Source: Faecalibacterium sp. UBA1360
Lineage (GTDB): Bacteria; Bacillota; Clostridia; Oscillospirales; Ruminococcaceae
Direction of reading: 5' to 3'
Length of the DNA: 29,716 bases
NCBI GenBank assembly: GCA_002306375.1
Contig: DBRU01000109.1
Coordinates: 407-30,122 of the forward strand
Of the stretch, positions 23,511 to 29,716 are shown piece after piece. The notes below the pieces were generated by a model. That model was not told the origin of the DNA. It saw only the letters and a program-made list of their open reading frames with translations, and did not search any database. The first letter of the stretch is position 1. Each line of letters opens with the position of its first letter. A program made the translations under genes and the position numbers.

Positions 23511-23861
23511 ATGATCGAACTCATCGTCAAAGACTGGCTGGCCCAAAAGCTGGCGGCGCCCGTTTGCCTGGAAGTGCCGGCGGGGCCGCCGGCTTCTTTT
23601 GTGGTCGTGGAAAAGACCGGCTCTGGCCGCAAAGACCATATCGCTTCGGCCACTCTGGCCGTCCAAAGCTACGCGGACACCCTGTACAAGGCGGCTCTGC
23701 TCAACGAGGAAGTCAAGGCGGCCATGGACCGCCTGCCGGAACATCCGGCGGTCAGCGCGGCCAGGCTGAACAGCGACTACCCCTTCAACGATACCGCCGC
23801 CAAGCGCCGCCGCTACCAGGCGGTGTACGACGTCACCTATCACGAAAACGCGGCCCCCTGA
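23511..23861 (+). CDS. Tail terminator / tail completion protein
   Basis: 116 aa, ATG at 23511 behind GGGGGG. The protein opens with IELIVKDWLAQKLAAPVCLEVP, followed by a beta segment FVVVEKTGSGRKDHI and ATLAVQSYADTLYKAALLNEEVKAAM. This resembles the tail terminator family (gpU/DUF3168-like) that caps the tail tube. Assignment rests on position between the gp10-like and tail tube genes plus these features. Confidence 0.75.
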   Translation: MIELIVKDWLAQKLAAPVCLEVPAGPPASFVVVEKTGSGRKDHIASATLAVQSYADTLYKAALLNEEVKAAMDRLPEHPAVSAARLNSDYPFNDTAAKRRRYQAVYDVTYHENAAP

Positions 23862-23883
23862 CGGCACGCGGGAAAGGAAAGCC

Positions 23884-24450
23884 ATGCAGAAAAACAACGC
23901 CCAGAACGTCACCACCGGCAAGCCCAAGATCGGCGGCGCGGTGTTCCGCGCGCCCCTGGGCACGCCCCTGCCCACCGATGCCACCACCGAACTGAACGAA
24001 AAATTCATCAACCAGGGCTATATCTCGGATGACGGCCTGACCAACGCCAACTCCCCGGAAAGCGACAAGATCAAGGCCTGGGGCGGGGACACCGTCCACA
24101 CCTACCAGACCGAAAAGCCCGACACCTTCAAGTTCAAGCTCATCGAAGCTGAGAACGTGGAGGTCCTCAAGACGGTGTACGGGGACGACAATGTCACCGG
24201 CACGCTGGACACCGGCATCACCGTCAAGGCGAACAGCAAGAAAAACCAGTACTACGCCTGGGTGGCGGAAACCATCCTCAACGGCAATGTGATCAAGCGC
24301 ATCGTCATCCCCAGCGCCAAGATCACCGAACTGGAAGAGATCGTCTACGCCGACGAGGACGCCCTGGGCTACGGCGTCACCATCGAGGCCGCGCCCGACG
24401 AGGAAGGCAATACCCACTACGAGTACCTCAAGAAAGGAGTGAGCGCCTGA
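23884..24450 (+). CDS. Major tail tube protein
   Basis: 188 aa, ATG at 23884 behind GGAAAGG. It has KIGGAVFRAPLGTPLPTDATTEL, DDGLTNANSPESDKIKAWGGDTV and KFKLIEAENVEVLKTVYGDDNV, hallmarks of the phi13-type siphophage tail tube family. No C-terminal Ig-like domain. Its stop overlaps the start of the tail chaperone gene (TGATG). Confidence 0.93.
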   Translation: MQKNNAQNVTTGKPKIGGAVFRAPLGTPLPTDATTELNEKFINQGYISDDGLTNANSPESDKIKAWGGDTVHTYQTEKPDTFKFKLIEAENVEVLKTVYGDDNVTGTLDTGITVKANSKKNQYYAWVAETILNGNVIKRIVIPSAKITELEEIVYADEDALGYGVTIEAAPDEEGNTHYEYLKKGVSA

Positions 24451-24713
24451 TGGTCCAGGGCACGACCAAAAGCGGTTTTTCCTACAAGATCACCGACGAC
24501 CGCCTGAACAACATGGAATTGCTGGACGCCCTGACCGACATGGATATGGGAAACACCGCCGCCATGAGCACCGTGCTGAAACTGATGCTGACCCCGGAAC
24601 AGAAAAAGGCCCTGTACGACCACCTGCGCACCCCCGGCGGGACGGTGCCCATCGAGGCGGTGGCCGAAACCCTGCAAGAGATCTTCGAAGAAAACCGCGC
24701 CGCAAAAAACTGA
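24450..24713 (+). CDS. Tail assembly chaperone, upstream frame (gpG-like)
   Basis: 87 aa, starting in the TGATG overlap with the tail tube gene. Helical: DDRLNNMELLDALTDMDMGN, then MSTVLKLMLTPEQKKALYDHL and a terminal EIFEENRAAKN. This is the gpG-like product of the siphophage chaperone pair that coats the tape measure during tail assembly. The last two codons AAA AAC sit on an A AAA AAC slippery site right before the stop, so a -1 frameshift would extend it to about 219 aa through the next ORF. Confidence 0.87.
   Translation: MVQGTTKSGFSYKITDDRLNNMELLDALTDMDMGNTAAMSTVLKLMLTPEQKKALYDHLRTPGGTVPIEAVAETLQEIFEENRAAKN
24704..24710 (+). promoter_or_regulatory. Programmed -1 ribosomal frameshift site (A AAA AAC)
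   Basis: Zero-frame codons are GCA AAA AAC TGA, so the heptamer A AAA AAC at 24704-24710 is in the exact X XXY YYZ register, one codon before the stop. After a -1 slip, reading continues CTG ATG GCC in the frame of the second chaperone ORF. A GAAGA a short distance upstream could act as a stimulating Shine-Dalgarno. A possible downstream stem ACGCCG/CGGCGT (about 24738/24779) was not folded. Confidence 0.8.
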
Positions 24714-25108
24714 TGGCCCTCGCCGCCATGAATGCCGCCGACGCCGACGCTTTGACCTGCGACATGGCCGAATGCTACGGCGTGCTGGACTGGCACACGC
24801 TGCCGCTGCCCTTGGCGGCCGTGCTGGCGGCGGGGCTGCGGGAGACTTCCCGCATTCGCATGAAGATGAGCGGCGCCCGGATCGACACCAGGACCATGCT
24901 GCTGGCGGCCATCGCCGACCGGCTGGGCCTTTTGTTTTGGCAGCAAACGGCGGACGCCCGCCAGGGCCGCAACCGCCCGCCGTCGGTGCTGGACCTGCTG
25001 CTGGGCCTGGAAGGGGCGCCCGCCGGCCCGGTGACCGGCTACGCCACGCCACAAGACTACGAAGCGGCCAAAGCCCGCATCCTGGGAGGTGAACACAGTG
25101 GCCACTGA
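24713..25108 (+). CDS. Tail assembly chaperone, downstream frame (T-like, DUF5361-like)
   Basis: 131 aa if started at the ATG at 24713, which overlaps the upstream stop. SRIRMKMSGARIDTRTMLLAAIADRLGLLFW and the following QGRNRPPSVLDLLLG segment match the DUF5361-like proteins encoded just before tape measure genes in Clostridia siphophages. It is most likely made largely as the C-terminal part of a -1 frameshift fusion with the upstream ORF, as with lambda gpG-T. Independent start is also possible. It overlaps the tape measure gene by 11 bp. Confidence 0.82.
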   Translation: MALAAMNAADADALTCDMAECYGVLDWHTLPLPLAAVLAAGLRETSRIRMKMSGARIDTRTMLLAAIADRLGLLFWQQTADARQGRNRPPSVLDLLLGLEGAPAGPVTGYATPQDYEAAKARILGGEHSGH

Positions 25109-27050
25109 ACTGGCAAAAGCATACGTGCAGATCATCCCGTCCGCCCGGGGCATCCAGGGCAGCATCACCCAGGCCCTGGGGGGCGAGGCCGCCTCGGCCG
25201 GAACCCACGCGGGCCAGACCTTCGGCTCCAATCTGGTGGGCAAGGTGCTGGGCGTTGTGTCGGCGGCGGCCATCGGCAAGGCCATTGCCGCCACCATCAC
25301 CGAGGGCGCCGCCCTGGAACAGAGCATCGGCGGCATCGAGACGCTGTTCAAGGGCAGCTTTGACCAGGTGAAAGCCTACGCCGACAACGCCTACGCCACC
25401 ACCGGCCTTTCGGCCAACGCATATATGGAGTCGGTGACGGGCTTTTCCGCCCGTCTGCTGCAAGGCCTTGGCGGCGACACCGAGGCGGCGGCCGAACTGG
25501 CCAACACGGCCATGGAGGACATGGCGGACAACGCCAACAAGATGGGCACGGCCATGTCCTCCATCCAGGATACCTACCAGTCCCTGGCCCGGGGCAACTA
25601 CGAAATGCTCGACAACCTCAAACTGGGCTACGGCGGCACCCAGGCCGAGATGGCGCGGCTCATCAATGAATCCGGGGTGCTGGGGGACACCATGGTGGCC
25701 ACGGCGGACAATGTCAATTCCATCGGCTTTGACAAGGTGATCCAGGCCATCCATGCGGTGCAGCAAAACATGGGCATCACGGGCACCACGGCGGACGAGG
25801 CGGCCCGGACGCTGACCGGCAGCCTGAACGCCATGAAGGCGGCGGGACAAAACGTGCTGGGCAACCTGACCCTTGGCCAGGACATCACCCCGTCCCTGCA
25901 AGCCCTGGCCCAGACCACCACGACCTTTTTGGTGGGCAACCTTCTGCCCGCCGTCTTCAACATCCTCAAGGCCCTGCCCGGCGGTGTCGTTACCCTGGTG
26001 CAGGAGCTGGGCGCCCAGCTGGCGGCCCGGCTGCCCGCCTTTCTCACCCAGGTGCAGGCGGCTTTGGCAAGCGGCGGCCCGCAGCTGCTGCAAGGCGGCC
26101 TTGCCATGGCGCAGCAGCTGGGCCAGGGCCTTGCCCAGGGCATCCCGCAGCTGCTCGCCCAGGCGCTGCCCATGCTTTTGCAGTTCACCGGCAGCTTGCG
26201 GGCCAATTTCGGCCAACTGGTGGACGCCGGCATCGGCCTGGTGCTGAACCTGGCCCAGGGGCTCATCGCCGCGCTGCCCACATTGATTGAATACGTACCC
26301 GAGATCGTGACCAACATCGCCGGCCTCATCAACGACAACGCCCCCAAGCTGCTGGCGGCCGCGGGGCAGCTGATCCTCATGCTGGGGCAGGGGCTTATTC
26401 AGTCCCTGCCCGTGATCGTCGCCAACATGGGCAGCATCCTGCAGGCGGTGGCGGACGTGATCACGGCCGTCAACTGGCTTGGCCTCGGCGCCAAGGTCCT
26501 CACCCTGGTGGGCGACGGCCTCAAGAGCATGGCCGGCGGCATCACCGCCGCCATGCAGGGCAGTTTCGCCAGTGCGGTGGAGTACCTCAAAAGCCTGCCC
26601 GCGCAGGCGCTTTCCTGGGGCAGGGACATGATCTCCGGCTTCATCAAGGGCATCACCTCCAGAGTCGCGGGCGTGGCCGGCGCGGTCAAGAACGTGGCCT
26701 CCGCGGCCGCGTCCTATCTGCATTTTTCCCGCCCCGACACCGGCCCGCTGCGGGACTACGAGACCTGGATGCCCGACATGATGAGCGGCCTGGCCAAGGG
26801 CATTACCGATAACATCTACCGCGTCACCGCCGCCATGCGGACCCTGGGCGCGACAACGGCCGGCGTGCTGCAACAGGATCTGGCCGGCATTCTGGGCCAG
26901 GGCCAGCGTCGGATGGGGGCCGCCCATCCTGCCACCGCCGCCACGATCCAGCAGTTCAACACCTTCAACACCCACGACAGCCTGAGCGAAGCGGAACTGA
27001 CCCGGGAAGCCGAGTCCATGGCCAAGCGGCTGCAATGGGCCATCCCGTAA
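25098..27050 (+). CDS. Tape measure protein
   Basis: 650 aa, GTG at 25098 with GGGAGG 8 nt upstream. Starts LAKAYVQIIPSARGIQGSIT, the standard opening of this tape measure family. A Gly/Ala-rich hydrophobic stretch (about 40-65) and an EQSIGGIETLFKGSFDQVKAYADNAY segment follow. Residues about 280-460 are long amphipathic and hydrophobic helices with repeated LAQGLxxxLPxLL-type units. The C-terminal region has SYLHFSRPDTGPLRDYETWMPDM. It sets tail length and is short, implying a tail of roughly 100 nm by the usual ~0.15 nm per residue rule. No lysozyme or peptidase domain was seen. Confidence 0.95.
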   Translation: MATELAKAYVQIIPSARGIQGSITQALGGEAASAGTHAGQTFGSNLVGKVLGVVSAAAIGKAIAATITEGAALEQSIGGIETLFKGSFDQVKAYADNAYATTGLSANAYMESVTGFSARLLQGLGGDTEAAAELANTAMEDMADNANKMGTAMSSIQDTYQSLARGNYEMLDNLKLGYGGTQAEMARLINESGVLGDTMVATADNVNSIGFDKVIQAIHAVQQNMGITGTTADEAARTLTGSLNAMKAAGQNVLGNLTLGQDITPSLQALAQTTTTFLVGNLLPAVFNILKALPGGVVTLVQELGAQLAARLPAFLTQVQAALASGGPQLLQGGLAMAQQLGQGLAQGIPQLLAQALPMLLQFTGSLRANFGQLVDAGIGLVLNLAQGLIAALPTLIEYVPEIVTNIAGLINDNAPKLLAAAGQLILMLGQGLIQSLPVIVANMGSILQAVADVITAVNWLGLGAKVLTLVGDGLKSMAGGITAAMQGSFASAVEYLKSLPAQALSWGRDMISGFIKGITSRVAGVAGAVKNVASAAASYLHFSRPDTGPLRDYETWMPDMMSGLAKGITDNIYRVTAAMRTLGATTAGVLQQDLAGILGQGQRRMGAAHPATAATIQQFNTFNTHDSLSEAELTREAESMAKRLQWAIP

Positions 27051-27067
27051 CCGAAAGGAGAATTTCT

Positions 27068-27937
27068 GTGCGCACCGTTGCGTACCGTACCTACACCGCC
27101 GCCGACGGGCGGACCATTCGCCTGGCGGCGGACAGCGACTTCTGGGCCACGGATATTTCCGGCGAAGATGGTCTGGACCTGGACATCAGCGAGCAGCAGT
27201 CCGGCGGCCAGATCGGCACCACCGTGACGGGCGCCTCGGTGGGGGCGCGGCCCATCGTGGTCACCGGCGCCATCCTGCGGGACCTGGATGCCAACGAGCG
27301 GCTGCTGAAGCAACTGCTGGCGCCCGGTTCCGCCGGACGCTGGACCAAGACCGTCGGCGACCAGAACTGGTACGTGGATGTGATCACCAAGCGCTCGCCG
27401 GATGTGAGCGGCGGGGAACATCTGCTCCATTTTCAGTTTTCCCTATATGCGGCTTACCCCTACTGGCGCACGCAGGAGACCGTCTCCACGTTGCTGGGCG
27501 GTCTGCGGTCCGCCTGGTTCCCCACGCCGGTATCCACCGCGGGGGCGTGGTATATCAGCCGGTACAAGCAGGACCTGTACACCACCGTGACCAACACCGG
27601 CAACACAGAGACCGACTTTACCCTCACAATGACGGCCAGCGCCCGGGTGCTCAACCCCATGCTGTGGCACAACGGCAAGCGCACCTTCATCCGCCTGAAC
27701 AAAGAGATGCAGGCAGGGGAGCGGGCGGTGATCTGTACGGCAGAAAACGCCCGGGGGTGCACCTACTATGCCGCCGACGGCACCGGGCAGGACGGCTTTC
27801 GCTTCATGGACATAGGCACCGACTGGTGGATGACCCTTTCCCCCGGGGATAACGTCATCCGCCTCACCGCCGACGAAGGCCGGGAAAACCTGACGGCCTC
27901 CATCTCGGCGCCCAAGGGGGTGGCCAGCAGTGTCTGA
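27068..27937 (+). CDS. Distal tail protein (Dit)
   Basis: 289 aa. The GTG at 27068 is chosen because AAAGGAGA lies just upstream. The N-terminal domain shows GLDLDISEQQSGGQIGTTVTGAS, then ILRDLDANERLLKQLL, and a beta region HFQFSLYAAYPYWR (hub-forming Dit N-domain). The C-terminal ~140 residues form a beta-sandwich (LYTTVTNTGNTETDFTLTM). Standard position after the tape measure gene. Overlaps the next gene by 8 bp. Confidence 0.9.
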   Translation: MRTVAYRTYTAADGRTIRLAADSDFWATDISGEDGLDLDISEQQSGGQIGTTVTGASVGARPIVVTGAILRDLDANERLLKQLLAPGSAGRWTKTVGDQNWYVDVITKRSPDVSGGEHLLHFQFSLYAAYPYWRTQETVSTLLGGLRSAWFPTPVSTAGAWYISRYKQDLYTTVTNTGNTETDFTLTMTASARVLNPMLWHNGKRTFIRLNKEMQAGERAVICTAENARGCTYYAADGTGQDGFRFMDIGTDWWMTLSPGDNVIRLTADEGRENLTASISAPKGVASSV

Positions 27938-29027
27938 AACCAATGTGGCAAAACTCTATCTCTACAGCGGGACGCAGCCGGTGGGCCTGGTGGAAAGCAT
28001 CAGCAGCCTGCAATGGATGCCCGCCTGGGACGATGTGGGCGAGTTCAAACTCATCTGTGCGGCCAGCGCCAAGAACCGCCGGAACCTGATCCAATGGGTC
28101 ACCCTGTACAACCCGGACACGCCGGACCTTTCCGCCCTGGTGGTGGCCGTAAACACGGAACCGGGCAAGAACACCATGACGGTGCGCGGCCGGTTCAGCC
28201 TGTGCCGCTTTGCCCAGCGGGTGGCCAAGGGCAGCCGCACCATCACCGACGCCGCCGCGGGTCTGCTGGAGCTGTGCCGCACCAACCTGCGCGGCCTGCC
28301 CGTCACGGTGCCCGAAACCGCCGGTTTCACCGCCCCCTGCCAGGAAACGGTGGAGTGGGCCGACTGTTGCAGCGCCATTGTGCAGCTGGCCAAAGCGGGC
28401 GGATTCGGGGCGCGGGTGCGCTTCGACAAAGATACAGCCGCTCAATCCCTGGAACTGCTCCAAGGCGTGGACCGAAGCCGGCAAGGCAGTGAAGCCTACC
28501 GGGGCTTTTTCAGCACGCAGATGAAGAATCTGTCCTCGCCATCCCTGGAGGACGACGGCAGCGACTATGCCAACGTGGTCTTGTGCGGCGGGGAAAAGCC
28601 GACCGGGCAGGACGCCTGGCAGCAGCTGGTCCTGGAGGTGGGCGACACGGCCGCCGCCGGCGCCGACCGGCACGAGCTGTGGGTGGACGGATCAAGCGTG
28701 ACCCACAAACACACGGTGCAGCTGGCGGACGGTTCCACACAGGAAGAAACCTACACCGAAGAAGAATACAAAGCCGCCCTGACCAACTACGCCACGGCGG
28801 CGCTGCTGGACCATATGGGCGGGCGAACGCTGAAAGCCACCGCCTCGGACGGTCTGCTGGTCTATGGAACGGACTACGCCCTGGGCGACATCGTGCCGCT
28901 GCGCATCCCGGAGATGGACCTGGTGGCCACTGCCCGGGTCTCCAGCGTGAAACTGATCTACGAAAAAACCGGCCGAACCGTGGAGCCGGTCTTTGACAAC
29001 ATCAAAATCGGAGGTGATGTCACTTGA
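27930..29027 (+). CDS. Baseplate hub protein, siphovirus ReqiPepy6 Gp37-like
   Basis: 365 aa, GTG at 27930. The sequence begins KLYLYSGTQPVGLVESISSLQWMPAWDDVGEF, the hallmark of the Gp37-like family, and continues with YNPDTPDLSALVVAVN and RGRFSLCRFAQRVAKG. The C-terminal part shows TYTEEEYKAALTNYATAALLDHM and DYALGDIVPLRIPEMDLVATARV. These proteins form the hub below Dit, equivalent to the N-terminal domain of Tal. No peptidoglycan hydrolase domain is attached. Confidence 0.92.
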   Translation: MSETNVAKLYLYSGTQPVGLVESISSLQWMPAWDDVGEFKLICAASAKNRRNLIQWVTLYNPDTPDLSALVVAVNTEPGKNTMTVRGRFSLCRFAQRVAKGSRTITDAAAGLLELCRTNLRGLPVTVPETAGFTAPCQETVEWADCCSAIVQLAKAGGFGARVRFDKDTAAQSLELLQGVDRSRQGSEAYRGFFSTQMKNLSSPSLEDDGSDYANVVLCGGEKPTGQDAWQQLVLEVGDTAAAGADRHELWVDGSSVTHKHTVQLADGSTQEETYTEEEYKAALTNYATAALLDHMGGRTLKATASDGLLVYGTDYALGDIVPLRIPEMDLVATARVSSVKLIYEKTGRTVEPVFDNIKIGGDVT

Positions 29028-29716
29028 TTGAACTGACCTGCTGGCCGCTGGACAATAAAGAATATTACAGCGATGCCATGGGGGCCGCCTATGCGGCACG
29101 CAGCCGGGGGCTGCTGCGGTCCGACAATTTCACCGCCACCACCAACGGGGACAATACCCTGACCATCTCCAAAGGCGTTGGCTGCGTCCATGTGACGGAC
29201 TTTTGGGCGGCTTTCCCGTTTTTGAAGCAGGATGTCGTCATGCAGTTCGAGGACGCCGACGGTGTGTACCCCCGCTGGGACGCTGTGGTGTTGGGCTACG
29301 ACAAAAACAAAAACACGGCGGGGCTGTATATACGCACCGGGTTGGCGGCCCAGTCCCCGGAACTGCCGGCGGTGCGCCGGGACAATGACTTTGACGAGGT
29401 ATTCATCTACGGTGTGCGCCGTCGGGTCGGCGCCACAAAGATCGAGGCGGACGATATTGTGGACTTGCGCCTGGACCCGGACGTCTGCGGGCTCATGCGG
29501 GACACCATCGACGCCATCGACACCAGCGTGATGCAGGCTTCTTTCGAGGCTTTTCTGCACAAGATCGAGCAGGAACTGGACCGCCTCAACGCCGGTTCCG
29601 AAACGATGCTGAAAACGGTGTACGACACCAAAGGCCGCGCCGTGGACGTGTACGAATACGGTCCGCACCTGTACAAGGCCGTATTTGACGTATCCTCCTG
29701 GACCCCGGCCGACAAC
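29024..29716 (+). CDS. Baseplate/tail structural protein (3' end outside window)
   Basis: Begins at TTG 29024 behind GGAGGTG (7-nt spacer), overlapping the previous stop (TTGA). 231 residues are visible. The first ~150 residues (IELTCWPLDNKEYYSDAMGAAY, NTLTISKGVGCVHVTDFWAA, YPRWDAVVLGYDKNKNTAGL) match an upper-baseplate-type domain common in Clostridia siphophages. Residues about 160-205 are a coiled coil (TIDAIDTSVMQASFEAFLHK) that often links to receptor-binding parts. After it a GRAVDVYEYG segment begins another domain that runs off the edge. Confidence 0.82.
   Translation, partial: MIELTCWPLDNKEYYSDAMGAAYAARSRGLLRSDNFTATTNGDNTLTISKGVGCVHVTDFWAAFPFLKQDVVMQFEDADGVYPRWDAVVLGYDKNKNTAGLYIRTGLAAQSPELPAVRRDNDFDEVFIYGVRRRVGATKIEADDIVDLRLDPDVCGLMRDTIDAIDTSVMQASFEAFLHKIEQELDRLNAGSETMLKTVYDTKGRAVDVYEYGPHLYKAVFDVSSWTPADN

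Noticed and set aside
24417..27035. 872-codon open frame on the minus strand opposite the tape measure gene
   Set aside because: Same GC-skew effect. The translation is a repetitive Gln/His/Gly/Arg string with no domain, while the + strand encodes a well-ordered tail operon.

Overview
The window looks like chromosomal DNA of a GC-rich gut Clostridia bacterium (Oscillospiraceae type, such as Faecalibacterium, Gemmiger or Subdoligranulum). The assignment is an inference from four things: high GC, Firmicutes-style signals (strong AGGAGG ribosome sites, TTGACA/TATAAT promoters, a T-box leader, a PadR pair), the gene families, and a Clostridia-type siphophage.

Host region, 1-17828. The left edge cuts purE (minus strand), which has a long structured leader. 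Then come a NeuD/PglD-like acyltransferase (+) and a PadR regulator with a membrane partner (+). The leucine operon leuA-leuC-leuD-leuB follows on the minus strand, behind a leu T-box and a promoter whose spacer is a perfect palindrome. Next on the minus strand (16268 to 7476) is a surface polysaccharide operon, transcribed in this order: capE-capF-capG (UDP-N-acetyl-L-fucosamine synthesis), a family 4 glycosyltransferase, a family 2 glycosyltransferase, DUF2304, an MBOAT O-acyltransferase and an SGNH/DltD-like partner. The enzymes suggest an FucNAc-containing, O-acylated surface glycan. pepT (+) and a tRNA-Gly(CCC) close the host part.

Mobile region, about 17829-29716. A tyrosine recombinase with an N-terminal zinc ribbon points toward the tRNA gene. 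Its start is divergent from a predicted small structured RNA with its own promoter and terminator. Directly after this comes a 5'-truncated phage MuF/VG15-like minor head gene whose C-terminus is an AT-richer JAMM/JAB-like domain, overlapped by a 62-aa acidic ORF. This looks like a phage-borne polymorphic effector with a candidate immunity partner. Three stem-loops then separate it from an ordinary siphophage morphogenesis operon: scaffold, HK97-fold capsid, head-tail connectors, tail tube, tail chaperones with a canonical A AAA AAC -1 frameshift site, tape measure, Dit, Gp37-like hub, and a baseplate protein cut by the right edge.

No repressor, replication, terminase or portal genes lie between the integrase and the head genes. 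The prophage is therefore either deleted or rearranged at this end. The most interesting parts are the effector/partner module, the small RNA beside the integrase, and the junction between them.
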